This document shows positions 8,701-15,109 of a stretch of 21,975 bases of DNA, one piece after another; the stretch's first letter is position 1, and every line of letters begins with the position of its first letter. Both the position numbers and the translations under genes were made by a program. The DNA comes from an uncultured Eubacteriales bacterium (GTDB lineage Bacteria; Bacillota; Clostridia; Christensenellales; Aristaeellaceae): assembly GCA_900548145.1 (NCBI GenBank), contig URJB01000037.1:1-21975 (forward strand), in the 5' to 3' direction. The notes below the pieces were generated by a model, which saw nothing but the letters and a program-made list of their open reading frames with translations, was not told where the DNA came from and made no database searches.

Positions 8701-10227
8701 GATAAAAACTGCGAGCTCTGCGGCAATCCCCTCAAAAAAGACGGCTACGACATCCCCTTCGAGGTCTTTCTGGGCTTCAAGGGTGACAAGGTGCCCGATA
8801 TCGACCTGAACTTCTCCGGCGAATATCAGCCCCGGGCCCATGCCTACATCGAAGAACTTTTCGGCAAGGGCTTCGTGTATCGAGCAGGCACCATCTCCGG
8901 TCTGGCGGAAAAGACGGCCTACGGCTTCGCCGCCAAGTATCTGGAGGAGAGGGGCATCAAGGCGGGCCGTGCCCACAAGGAACGGCTGGCGGCGGGCTGC
9001 GTGGGCGTAAAGCGCACCACCGGCCAGCACCCCGGCGGCATCGTCGTTCTGCCCAAGGAATACGACATCTGCCAGTTCACCGCCATCCAGCACCCGGCGG
9101 ACGACATCAACGGCACTACCCTGACCACCCACTACGACTTCAACTCCATGCACGACATTCTGGTGAAGCTGGACTGTCTGGGCCACGACGATCCCACCAT
9201 GATGCACCGCCTGGAAGAACTGACCGGCGTGAACTTCCGGGAGATTCCGCTGGACGACAAGCAGGTGATGAGCCTGTTTTCCAGCCCCAAGGCGCTGGGG
9301 GTGACGGAGGATCAGATCCTCTGCCAGACCGGCACGCTGGGCATTCCTGAGTTCGGCACCGGCTTCGTGCAGGGCATGTTGATGGAGACAAAGCCTTCCA
9401 CCATGGAGGAACTGATCCGTATTTCCGGCCTGTCCCACGGCACGGACGTGTGGCTGGGCAACGCGCAGGACATCATCAACTCCGGCACGGCCAAGTTGGC
9501 CCAGTGCTTCTGTACCCGGGACGACATCATGAACTTCCTGATCTCGCAGGGGATGCAGGAAAAGATGAGCTTCGACATCATGGAAAGCGTCCGCAAGGGC
9601 CGGGGCCTGAAGCCGGAGTGGGAGGAGGCCATGAGGGAGCACAACGTGCCCCAATGGGCCATCGATTCCTGCCATAAGATCAAGTACATGTTCCCCCGGG
9701 GCCACGCCGTGGCCTACGTCACCATGGGCTTGCGGGTGGCATGGTACAAGGTGTACCGGCCCGCCGCCTACTACGCGGCCTATTTCTCCATCCGCGGCGA
9801 TGGCTTCGACGCGGCCAAAATGCTGCTGAGCAACCAGACCCTGCGTTCCCGCATTGAAGAGTTTGCCAACCGGGAAGAAAAAATGTCCATCAAGGACAAG
9901 CAGGAAGAAAACGCCCTGCATATGGTGCTGGAAATGCAGGAACGAGGCATTCGGATGCTGCCGGTGGATCTGTACAAGAGCCACGCCAATCGTTTCCTGC
10001 CCGAGGAAGGCGGCCTGCGCTGCCCCTTCACGGCCATCAACGGTCTGGGCGAAGCGGCCATTCAGGGCATTCTGGATACCCGCGACCCGGAGAAACCCTA
10101 CATCAGCATCGAAGACCTGCAGGCCCGCGCCCATGTGGGCACCAGCGTCATTGAAATGCTGCGCCTGCAGGGCGCGCTGGAGGGTCTGCCCGCCACCAGT
10201 CAGGTGGACCTGTTCTCCCTGCTGTAA
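5755..10227 (+). CDS. polC: DNA polymerase III alpha subunit, PolC type
   Basis: The replicative polymerase of low-GC Gram-positives, with built-in 3'-5' proofreading; 1490 residues, near the usual 1430-1450 plus a linker. Order of parts: an N-terminal domain; an Ala/Pro/Lys-rich linker (about 200-245); an OB-fold; a PHP domain starting LHMHSQMS (H391, H393); an inserted DEDDh exonuclease (D476 and E478 in DFETTG, D561, H614, D619); the rest of PHP; the polymerase palm with GSRGSVGSS, a zinc-binding insert (C961, C964, C986, C989) and the catalytic pair D1015 and D1017 in PDIDLNF; fingers and C-terminal domains. All key residues seen are intact. The start overlaps the upstream stop (ATGA), with GGAAAGGGA before it. 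A terminator follows at 10258. Confidence 0.98.
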   Translation: MNKTEMLQALEAAVPPLRGKLHIERVLYKKAANKAYMSFLCDDLVREGEFLQVERTLKELFPQVNVALRIASPGLGEDFLGDLDKYKSVLTDFLRRQSPALLAWLDDVGWSMENGRILLTCPDNISMQYFASHQLDKRVAQCIYDIFRVKVTVGLTVCGEREAWTKKMREERGFSFSPALAGGFDGSAGGAEEPPPWDDAVLDAQAAAMGVPGAAPAAPAPAPKPKPKAAPAQRPAYTPPPKPDSRYPVLKGRAIGDKPVDIVELAEDSGIVVIEGTVTGVNEPKELKGGETVLVTFAVYDLTSTIYCKAFYQYRMKRRGMGEEPVPPTDEERQRVKEQVDQIKNGMRVRLRGECRMDNFLGELSIGVRDMQQMPKVERMDTCEEKRIELHMHSQMSTMDATAEAAQLVATAARWGHPAVAITDHGSAQAFPSAFGAAKKNNIKLIPGVEGYLVDMVPIVKDADDRPLSSPIVVLDFETTGLSTVHDRIIEVGAVKLVDGQIVDELSFLCDPGVPLKPKITEITGISDLMLQGKESPAEGVTKLLAFIGDAAVAAHNASFDIGMLNAECERMGISFHAPVLDTLTFARRLYPNQKSYRLGALCRQLGVSLKNAHRAVHDAAATAQCLIKMYEGAAEKGANTLQDLDQVIEGQSMGESYHIILLCKTQKGMQNLNHLISDSNVSYFYRHPNMPRFDIEKYREGLIIGSACEAGELFRAVAANRPDEELERIAAFYDYLEIQPIGNNAFMLREGLAESEEQLRDFNRRIVALGEKLGKPVVATGDVHFLNPEDSIYRTIIQAGLGFEDCDNQPPLYFKTTQEMLDEFAYLGAEKCHEVVIDNPKLIADQVEELRLFPKHPEGKDTFQPYWADAADDIQNRAWGRAKELYGDPLPEIVQKRLEKELGSIVGYGFSTLYSIAQKLVSKSLSDGYLVGSRGSVGSSFVATMNGITEVNPLPPHYRCDHCHKMFLTPPELGTVGVDLPDKNCELCGNPLKKDGYDIPFEVFLGFKGDKVPDIDLNFSGEYQPRAHAYIEELFGKGFVYRAGTISGLAEKTAYGFAAKYLEERGIKAGRAHKERLAAGCVGVKRTTGQHPGGIVVLPKEYDICQFTAIQHPADDINGTTLTTHYDFNSMHDILVKLDCLGHDDPTMMHRLEELTGVNFREIPLDDKQVMSLFSSPKALGVTEDQILCQTGTLGIPEFGTGFVQGMLMETKPSTMEELIRISGLSHGTDVWLGNAQDIINSGTAKLAQCFCTRDDIMNFLISQGMQEKMSFDIMESVRKGRGLKPEWEEAMREHNVPQWAIDSCHKIKYMFPRGHAVAYVTMGLRVAWYKVYRPAAYYAAYFSIRGDGFDAAKMLLSNQTLRSRIEEFANREEKMSIKDKQEENALHMVLEMQERGIRMLPVDLYKSHANRFLPEEGGLRCPFTAINGLGEAAIQGILDTRDPEKPYISIEDLQARAHVGTSVIEMLRLQGALEGLPATSQVDLFSLL

Positions 10228-10257
10228 GCGCAGCCCAACCAATTCCCATTTCTGCAA

Positions 10258-10305
10258 CCGCCCGTCCTTGGCTCCCAGTCGGCCAAAAGACGGGCGGTTT
10301 TCTTC
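10258..10305 (+). terminator. intrinsic terminator after polC
   Basis: The perfect stem CCGCCCGTC / GACGGGCGG (10258-10266, 10289-10297) is followed directly by TTTTCTTCT. It ends the ispG-polC transcript 30 bases past the polC stop. Confidence 0.9.
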
Positions 10306-10340
10306 TGCCGGAAAGAAAATTCAAAAAATTTTAAAAACAG

Positions 10341-10369
10341 TTGCTTTTTTTGCCGGGCTTTGTTATAAT
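10341..10369 (+). promoter_or_regulatory. promoter of tRNA-Arg
   Basis: TTGCTT (10341-10346), a 17-base spacer and a perfect TATAAT (10364-10369). The predicted start is near 10376, giving the tRNA precursor a leader of about 29 bases. Confidence 0.75.
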
Positions 10370-10378
10370 AACGAAGCT

Positions 10379-10400
10379 GTTTTAAGGAACGCCTTAAAAC
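10379..10400 (+). other. perfect hairpin in the tRNA-Arg leader
   Basis: GTTTTAAGG / CCTTAAAAC is a perfect 9-bp stem with a 4-base loop (10388-10391). It occupies almost the whole leader between the predicted transcription start and the first base of the mature tRNA, ending 4 bases before it. No U-tract follows, so it is not a terminator. Confidence 0.7.
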
Positions 10401-10404
10401 ATGT

Positions 10405-10481
10405 GGGCTCGTAGCTCAGCTGGATAGAGTGTTTGACTACGAATCAAAAGGTCGTGGGTTCGAATCCCGCCGGGCTCACCA
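10405..10481 (+). tRNA. tRNA-Arg (anticodon ACG)
   Basis: A complete cloverleaf can be drawn. The acceptor stem is GGGCTCG with CGGGCTC (two G-U pairs) and discriminator A, with CCA encoded at 10479-10481. The D arm contains AGCTCAGCTGGATAGAG. The anticodon stem TTTGA / TCAAA encloses loop CTACGAA, giving anticodon ACG (A34 is normally edited to inosine and reads CGU, CGC and CGA). The T arm is GTGGG-TTCGAAT-CCCGC. It is a single gene with its own promoter and terminator. The sequence downstream looks accessory, and tRNA 3' ends are common integration targets. Confidence 0.97.
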
Positions 10482-10488
10482 AAGAAAT

Positions 10489-10520
10489 CCGCAAACTATA
10501 ACGGTTTGCGGGTTTTCTTT
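10489..10520 (+). terminator. intrinsic terminator after tRNA-Arg
   Basis: The perfect stem CCGCAAAC / GTTTGCGG (10489-10496, 10504-10511) with a 7-base loop is followed by GTTTTCTTT. Confidence 0.88.
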
Positions 10521-10572
10521 ATCCATTTTTCCTTTCTCAATGTCTCCTGTTTTCTCCTATTCTGCACCCTTT

Positions 10573-10594
10573 GAGGTTCAAAACGAGGTTCAAA
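10573..10594. repeat. tandem pair of GAGGTTCAAA repeats
   Basis: GAGGTTCAAA occurs at 10573-10582 and again at 10585-10594, a 12-base period. Short direct repeats beside a tRNA 3' end can be arm-type binding sites of a tyrosine integrase; here that is inference. No matching tRNA-derived direct repeat was seen elsewhere in the window. Confidence 0.5.
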
Positions 10595-10652
10595 CTTTTC
10601 CACCCAAAATGTCGGCTTGCATCGTCTTGTCCTTGGCTGTAGCAGCTGCCCG
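10590..10652 (-). pseudogene. possible C-terminal remnant of an integrase
   Basis: Directly after, and in frame with, the stop codon of the small gene at 10653, 20 codons can be read before a TGA: RAAATAKDKTMQADILGGKV. There is no start codon at its head. The composition resembles the Ala-rich tail that follows the catalytic Tyr in some Clostridial tyrosine recombinases, and the position beside a tRNA gene fits. Too little remains to be sure; it may be chance coding potential. Confidence 0.22.
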
Positions 10653-10841
10653 TTACTCCCCTTCGGTTTCCGTATCCAGTTCGATGACGATTTGATGTTT
10701 TTCCGGGATTACGGTTTTCTTGACCGGCTTCGGGCTTCCATCCTCATGCAGGAAGCCGGCCTCTCTTGCCTCCCGACTTCCGATCGTTACATTATAGCTG
10801 GTCACATGTCCTCCGTTTCCCTTCTGCGGCCGTAGTTTCAT
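10653..10841 (-). CDS. small hypothetical protein (AbrB-like feel)
   Basis: A 62-residue basic-to-acidic protein with a well-formed reading frame: VTSYNVTIGSREAREAGF, then LHEDGSPKPVKKTV, ending in HQIVIELDTETEGE. The alternating pattern ending in a beta strand vaguely recalls the swapped-hairpin AbrB/MazE fold, but I do not recognise the family. Two starts are possible: the ATG at 10850 lies only one base from AAGGAG, while the ATG at 10841 has a 10-base spacer and is preferred. It is the only convincing intact protein between the tRNA and the transporter operon. No strong promoter lies just upstream, so it may be read from the minus-strand promoter at 11097-11125. Confidence 0.55.
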   Translation of the reverse strand: MKLRPQKGNGGHVTSYNVTIGSREAREAGFLHEDGSPKPVKKTVIPEKHQIVIELDTETEGE

Positions 10842-10887
10842 TTTTTTCATGCTCCTTTTTTCATAAGATCAGCAGGGATACATTTTG

Positions 10888-10916
10888 TTGCCATGGGAAA
10901 GCATCTGTGCTATACT
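10888..10916 (+). promoter_or_regulatory. promoter opposing the small hydrophobic ORF
   Basis: TTGCCA (10888-10893), 17 bases, TATACT (10911-10916). No plus-strand gene follows. The transcript would start near 10923, form a hairpin at once (10926-10945) and run antisense through the hydrophobic ORF at 10956-11080. A bulged stem GCGAG-ACG / CGT-CTCGC (11020-11047) followed by T5 at 11056-11060 could end it after about 135 bases. Confidence 0.6.
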
Positions 10917-10925
10917 GATGGGGCA

Positions 10926-10945
10926 GGAAGGGCTTTCGCCCTTCC
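10926..10945. other. GGAAGGGC / GCCCTTCC hairpin
   Basis: A perfect 8-bp stem with a 4-base loop. On the minus strand the loop is GAAA, a stable GNRA tetraloop, 10 bases past the stop of the hydrophobic ORF. On the plus strand it would sit at the 5' end of the predicted antisense RNA. No U-tract is present on either side. Confidence 0.65.
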
Positions 10946-10955
10946 CCCCCTCTGA

Positions 10956-11080
10956 TTACCGTTTTAGCAGCTGCGCGAGCAGGCCTACCAACTCGGCAAT
11001 CAGGTTTAGGAGCGCCGTTGCGAGGACGATTTTGATGGCCGTCTCGCTGCGGTGCTTTTTCTTATGCTTTTGAAAGGCAT
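10956..11080 (-). pseudogene. frameshifted small hydrophobic peptide (toxin-like)
   Basis: The ATG at 11080 opens MPFKSIRK, but this frame goes on to meaningless Ser/Arg-rich sequence. The -1 frame from the same point reads KKHRSETAIKIVLATALL, then NLIAELVGLLAQLLKR and a TAA at 10956-10958: a Lys/Arg-rich head, one hydrophobic helix and a basic end. Adding one A to the A-run at plus 11068-11071 or 11056-11060 joins the two into a 41-residue peptide. A strong promoter lies 17 bases upstream and another promoter faces it from beyond its 3' end, the layout of a type I toxin-antitoxin pair. AAGAAGG lies only one base from the ATG, which is short. The deletion could be real, phase-variable or a sequencing error. 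Confidence 0.4.
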
Positions 11081-11096
11081 GCCTTCTTTATTTATC

Positions 11097-11125
11097 ATTA
11101 TAAGCTCAATAGAATCGATTGCCAA
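11097..11125 (-). promoter_or_regulatory. promoter of the small hydrophobic ORF
   Basis: On the minus strand, TTGGCA (plus 11120-11125), 17 bases, then a perfect TATAAT (plus 11097-11102). The predicted start is near 11090, about 10 bases before the ATG at 11080. Confidence 0.65.
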
Positions 11126-11303
11126 GAAAAAACTGAAAAAGAAAACCGTGCTGCCCCGCCAGGTGATTCCATCTCCCGGTATTGAAGCATACAACGATTC
11201 AGCAAGGACTTGCGCCGCTTTTGAATACTCTTGTCAATGAAAAACAATCCGGCATATCAGCCCGTCCGGCCTCAAATCTGACTTATTTTTTGCCTCGGAT
11301 GGA

Positions 11304-11332
11304 TTGGACTTTTGACATGGCGGGCGTACTAT
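11304..11332 (+). promoter_or_regulatory. promoter of the ABC transporter operon
   Basis: TTGGAC (11304-11309), 17 bases, TACTAT (11327-11332), with a predicted start near 11339 and a leader of about 60 bases. A TTGACA at 11312-11317 overlaps but has no -10 at a usable distance. The rest of 11126-11303 shows no gene I can support. Confidence 0.6.
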
Positions 11333-11397
11333 AGGCCCGTCGTTGAGGGAGGGAAAGCTCATCCCCTGCGAACCATGAAAAGGAGGCTTATTGCTGG

Positions 11398-12978
11398 ATG
11401 AAAAGATTGCTTTGTGCCCTGCTTGCGCTGGTTCTGGCGCTTGCCTGTGTCCCCGCCATGGCGGACGTTGCCCGTGTGACCGAGGAACCGAAGGAATTTA
11501 CGGTCTGGGCCGCTTACAACCCCACCTACCAGACGGAATGGGAAAGCATTAAGGCATGGAAGTATTTCGAAGAAGCTACCGGCGTTCATATCAACTGGGT
11601 GCTGTTTTCCAATGATGAAATGAGCGAAAAGCTCAATACGCTGATTGGCTCGGCTGACTTTGAACACTTCCCGGATGCGTTCTACCGCTGCTGGATCAGT
11701 GATTCCATGCTCAAGCGCTTCGGCCCGGACGGCATGTTCCTCGACCTGAAGGAACTCGTTCAGGAGAACGCACCGAACCTGTGCAAGGCGCTGGACGAAA
11801 TGGATGCGTGGAGCAATGTGCTGGACCCGGAGACCGGCGCAATGTACTCCGTGCCGGAACTGAACAGCGCGCTTTCCGCCCGGATGCATCCCAAAATGTT
11901 CTTTAATAAGAAGATGCTGGAAGCCGTCGGCGGCAAGGTGCCCACCACCACGGATGAATTGTATGAGCTGCTGGTGAAGGTCAGAGACGCCGACGCGAAC
12001 GGAAACGGCGACGCCAATGATGAGATCGGCGTCACCAGCAACGGCTTGAGCAACGTGCTGCGCGCTTTCACCGGCGCGTTCGGCCTCAACAACCGCGGCC
12101 GCGAAGACCTGAGCGTGGACGCTGACCCCAGCGACCCGACCAAGATTCGCTTCGTCTACACCTGCGACAGCTACCGCCAGTATCTCGCCTATGTCGCCAA
12201 GCTCTATCAGGAAGGCCTGATCGACCCGGAACTGTTCGAACTGAGCACGGCCAAGATGGTGGCCAAGGGAAGTCAGGACATGATCTTCTGCCTGTCCTAC
12301 ATCAACTGTCAGGCCGCCAGCGTCAATGCGGATGATTATGTCGGACTGGAAGTCGCCCTGAAAGGCCCGAACGGCGATCAGCAGTGGAACAATATGAACA
12401 AGGGCGTTGGACTGGGCGCGTTCGCCATCTCGCCCACCTGCAAGGACCCGGCGACGCTGGTCCGCTGGATCGACAGCTTCTATACCGACGAGGGCGCGAA
12501 GATGTTCTACTTCGGCAAGGAGGGCGAGGACTTCTACTACGACGAAAACGGTCTGCCCGCTTACAATCAGGAAATTCTCGATCAGGTTTCCGCCGAGAAT
12601 CCCTACGACAAGGTCATCTCCGCCATTTCTCCCTACGCTTCCGGCACACTGCCGGTTCTCATCAAGGACGAGTTCTTCTGCGGAGCGGAATGCCGCGGCG
12701 TAAACCTGGAAACCGCGAAAAATTTGGAACCCTATGTGAATCAGATCACCTGGAAGTTCAACTTCACCACCGAAGAGAGCGAGGAACTCAGCCCCCTGAC
12801 GGCGGATCTGATCACCAACTGCCACGATGTTTACCGCGCCAAGTTCATCAAGGGCGAGCTGGACGTGAACGACGATGCGGCCTGGCAGAGCTATGTGGAC
12901 GAGATGCAGTCCCTCGGTCTGGAACGCTATATCGAGATCTATCAGGGCGCTCTCGACCGGATGCAGGCCCAGAACTAA
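11398..12978 (+). CDS. ABC transporter solute-binding protein, LplA-like carbohydrate type
   Basis: A 526-residue exported binding protein that would capture a sugar or oligosaccharide and deliver it to the two permeases downstream. The N-terminus is a signal peptide: MKRLL, a hydrophobic core, and PAMA as a likely type I cleavage site near residue 22. A Cys lies at residue 17 but the lipobox is poor, so a lipoprotein anchor is doubtful, which is unusual for a Gram-positive binding protein. The body has the family 1 pattern (FTVWAAYNPTYQTEWESIKA). A DADANGNGDANDEIG segment near residue 198 resembles the calcium-binding loop common in LplA-type proteins. AGGAGG lies 11 bases before the start. 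The substrate is unknown. Confidence 0.85.
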   Translation: MKRLLCALLALVLALACVPAMADVARVTEEPKEFTVWAAYNPTYQTEWESIKAWKYFEEATGVHINWVLFSNDEMSEKLNTLIGSADFEHFPDAFYRCWISDSMLKRFGPDGMFLDLKELVQENAPNLCKALDEMDAWSNVLDPETGAMYSVPELNSALSARMHPKMFFNKKMLEAVGGKVPTTTDELYELLVKVRDADANGNGDANDEIGVTSNGLSNVLRAFTGAFGLNNRGREDLSVDADPSDPTKIRFVYTCDSYRQYLAYVAKLYQEGLIDPELFELSTAKMVAKGSQDMIFCLSYINCQAASVNADDYVGLEVALKGPNGDQQWNNMNKGVGLGAFAISPTCKDPATLVRWIDSFYTDEGAKMFYFGKEGEDFYYDENGLPAYNQEILDQVSAENPYDKVISAISPYASGTLPVLIKDEFFCGAECRGVNLETAKNLEPYVNQITWKFNFTTEESEELSPLTADLITNCHDVYRAKFIKGELDVNDDAAWQSYVDEMQSLGLERYIEIYQGALDRMQAQN

Positions 12979-13000
12979 ACGTCCCATTCATCCAATACGC

Positions 13001-13025
13001 GGGGCAGGAAGAAGGTTCCTGTCCC
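13001..13025 (+). other. intercistronic hairpin after the binding-protein gene
   Basis: GGGGCAGGAA / TTCCTGTCCC (13001-13010, 13016-13025) forms a 10-bp stem with one G-U pair and a 5-base loop and no U-tract. Such hairpins after binding-protein genes usually protect the upstream mRNA 3' end or reduce read-through, so the binding protein outnumbers its permeases. Confidence 0.7.
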
Positions 13026-13065
13026 GCCTGTGCATCGGAAAAAGCCGGAAAGGGTTTTTGAAAAC

Positions 13066-14049
13066 ATGACTGCATATCACATCCAGCACCCGAAGAAGAA
13101 ACTGCCGGAACGCATCGTGCGCGAGCTCTGCAACAACTGGCAGCTGTATCTGCTGGTGCTGCCGGGTGTCATTTACCTTCTGCTGTTTCGTTATTGGCCC
13201 ATGGCGGGCGTTCAGATCGCTTTTAAGGATTTCAAGCCGATTCTGGGGATCTGGCGCAGTCCGTGGGCCAGCGAACGCGGGCAGATCAACGTGCTGAAGC
13301 ACTTCGTGCGGTTCCTGAACAGCGCCTATTCGATGCGCATCATCGGAAATACGCTGGCTGTGAGCGTCTACAGTCTGCTGGCCGAATTTCCCTGCTGCAT
13401 CCTGCTGGCGCTGATGATGAACGAGCTGCGCAGCGGCCGCTTCAAAAAGGTCATGCAGTTTGTGACCTATGCGCCCCATTTCATTTCCACCATCGTGCTG
13501 GTGGGCATCATGCAGCAGCTTTTCGCCGCTCCCTCCGCGCTGATGCGCACGGGCGGCGTGGTCAATACGCTGATTCAGGCGTTGGGCGGCAGCCCGGTGC
13601 CCTTTACGACCAGCGAGACGGCGTTCCGGCATATGTACGTCTGGTCGGGCGTCTGGCAGAACGCGGGCTGGGGGTCGATCATCTATATGGCGACGCTCTC
13701 CGGCGTGGATCCGCAGCAGTATGAGGCGGCCATGCTGGATGGGGCGAACAAATTGCAGCGCGTGTGGCATATCACGCTGCCCGCACTGATCCCCACGGCG
13801 GTCACGCTGTTCATTCTCAATCTGGGTTCGCTGATGAGCGTAGGCTTTGAGAAGGCTTTCGCCATGCAGAACGATCTGAACCGCACGACCGCGCAGGTGC
13901 TTTCGACCTACGTTTACACGCAGGGCCTGGTGGACAACAATTATTCCTTCGCCACGGCTGTCGATCTGTTCAATTCCGTCATCAATCTGGTCGCTGTGGT
14001 AACCGTCAACTACATTGGCCGCAAAACGGCTGATGTCAGCCTGTGGTAA
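13066..14049 (+). CDS. ABC transporter permease, LplB-like
   Basis: A 327-residue inner-membrane permease of a CUT1-type sugar importer. It has a basic N-terminus (HPKKKLPERIVREL), a first span at LYLLVLPGVIYLLLF, five further hydrophobic segments, and the cytoplasmic EAA loop YEAAMLDGANKLQRVWHITL near residue 220, which docks onto the ATPase. The start at 13066 has AAAGGG with an 11-base spacer; an in-frame ATG at 13030 has none. It follows the binding protein by 87 bases that include a hairpin. No ATPase is encoded nearby, so a shared MsmX-type ATPase elsewhere probably powers it. Confidence 0.9.
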   Translation: MTAYHIQHPKKKLPERIVRELCNNWQLYLLVLPGVIYLLLFRYWPMAGVQIAFKDFKPILGIWRSPWASERGQINVLKHFVRFLNSAYSMRIIGNTLAVSVYSLLAEFPCCILLALMMNELRSGRFKKVMQFVTYAPHFISTIVLVGIMQQLFAAPSALMRTGGVVNTLIQALGGSPVPFTTSETAFRHMYVWSGVWQNAGWGSIIYMATLSGVDPQQYEAAMLDGANKLQRVWHITLPALIPTAVTLFILNLGSLMSVGFEKAFAMQNDLNRTTAQVLSTYVYTQGLVDNNYSFATAVDLFNSVINLVAVVTVNYIGRKTADVSLW

Positions 14050-14061
14050 GGAGGCGCCGCC

Positions 14062-14964
14062 ATGGAAAACACAATGAAACATATTCACCGAACTCGGGGC
14101 GACTGCATTTTTGACGCGATCAACGTCGCCGCGCTGTGCCTGCTGCTGGCGGTGATCCTCTATCCGCTGATCTATGTGCTGTCCTGTTCTTTCAGCGACC
14201 CGCTGCTGGTGGTGCAGAGCAAGATCACCTTTCTGCCGATGCAGCCCACGCTGGTGGCCTATCAGCGGGTGTTCCGCAACGAGCTGATCATGACCGGCTA
14301 CCAGAATACTTTGTTCTACACGCTGCTGGGCACGGTGCTGAATGTGGCCGTCACGACGATGATGGCCTATCCCCTCAGCCGCCACGACTTCGCGGCGCGC
14401 CGCCCCATTACGATGCTGACGGCGTTTACGATGCTTTTTTCCGGCGGCATGATCCCCACGTTTCTGGTGGTCAAAAATCTCGGCCTGATCGACACAGTGT
14501 GGTCGCTCGTGCTGCCCGGACTGGTCAGTCCGTGGAATATGTTCATTATGAAAAATTACTTTCAGACCAGCATTCCAACCGAGCTGTACGAAGCCGCCAG
14601 CATCGACGGCGCGGACAATTTTCATCTTCTGCGAAGCGTGGTGCTGCCGCTGTCCGCCCCCATCGTGGCCGTGATGGTGCTTTATTACGGCGTGGCTCAC
14701 TGGAACAGCTATTTTAACGCCCTTCTCTATCTGCGAGACCGCACCCGCTATCCGCTTCAACTGGTGCTGCGCAGCTTTTTCAGCGCCAACGACTACAGCG
14801 AGCAGGGCGGCGCAGGCGGCGACAGCGGCATGACGGCGCTTCTGGTGTCCGAAACGATGAAATACGCGCTCATCGTTATTGCCTCCGGGCCAATCCTTTG
14901 CCTTTATCCGCTCCTTCAGCGCTTCTTCGTCAAGGGTGTTATGCTGGGGGCGATCAAGGGGTGA
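14062..14964 (+). CDS. ABC transporter permease, LplC-like
   Basis: A 300-residue second permease of the same importer. The first span is at AALCLLLAVILYPLIYVLSC, followed by the family-typical SFSDPLLVV. The EAA loop is LYEAASIDGADNFHLLRSVV near residue 175, and the C-terminus ends in QRFFVKGVMLGAIKG, typical of LplC/YtcP proteins. AAGGAGG overlaps the upstream stop codon, 7 bases before the ATG, so it is translated with the first permease. It is the last gene of the operon; a terminator lies 73 bases downstream. Confidence 0.92.
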   Translation: MENTMKHIHRTRGDCIFDAINVAALCLLLAVILYPLIYVLSCSFSDPLLVVQSKITFLPMQPTLVAYQRVFRNELIMTGYQNTLFYTLLGTVLNVAVTTMMAYPLSRHDFAARRPITMLTAFTMLFSGGMIPTFLVVKNLGLIDTVWSLVLPGLVSPWNMFIMKNYFQTSIPTELYEAASIDGADNFHLLRSVVLPLSAPIVAVMVLYYGVAHWNSYFNALLYLRDRTRYPLQLVLRSFFSANDYSEQGGAGGDSGMTALLVSETMKYALIVIASGPILCLYPLLQRFFVKGVMLGAIKG

Positions 14965-15036
14965 AACAATAGCAAATACGGACACACTGATTGGACGGCG
15001 CGATTTTCTTGCGTCTGGCAGGATGCGTTCCATAAG

Positions 15037-15073
15037 AACAGCCCGCAAGCCTGAAGGCGTGCGGGCTGTTTTC
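15037..15073. terminator. terminator between convergent genes
   Basis: AACAGCCCGCA pairs with TGCGGGCTGTT (15060-15070), with an inner GCC-TGAA-GGC. TTTTC follows on the plus strand, ending the transporter operon. On the minus strand only a weak U-rich run follows, so it may serve the LysR gene partly. Confidence 0.88.
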
Positions 15074-15109
15074 ATCTGCTCGATAATAGAGGGGCTTAAA
15101 GAAGTGCCG

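Noticed and set aside
6805..10257. 1150-codon minus-strand open frame opposite polC
   Set aside because: It is a GC-skew shadow of polC: low-complexity, His/Gly/Leu/Val-rich, with no domain I recognise and no start context.
10573..10594. CRISPR-like repeats
   Set aside because: Only two 10-base units with a 2-base gap; no spacers and no cas genes.
11052..11240. Plus-strand 62-codon frame starting MLFLMLLKG
   Set aside because: It lies antisense to the promoted minus-strand peptide locus, lacks a ribosome site and has an unconvincing second half.
14965..15036. Small gene between the last permease and the terminator
   Set aside because: No start with a ribosome site and no frame of useful length before the terminator at 15037.
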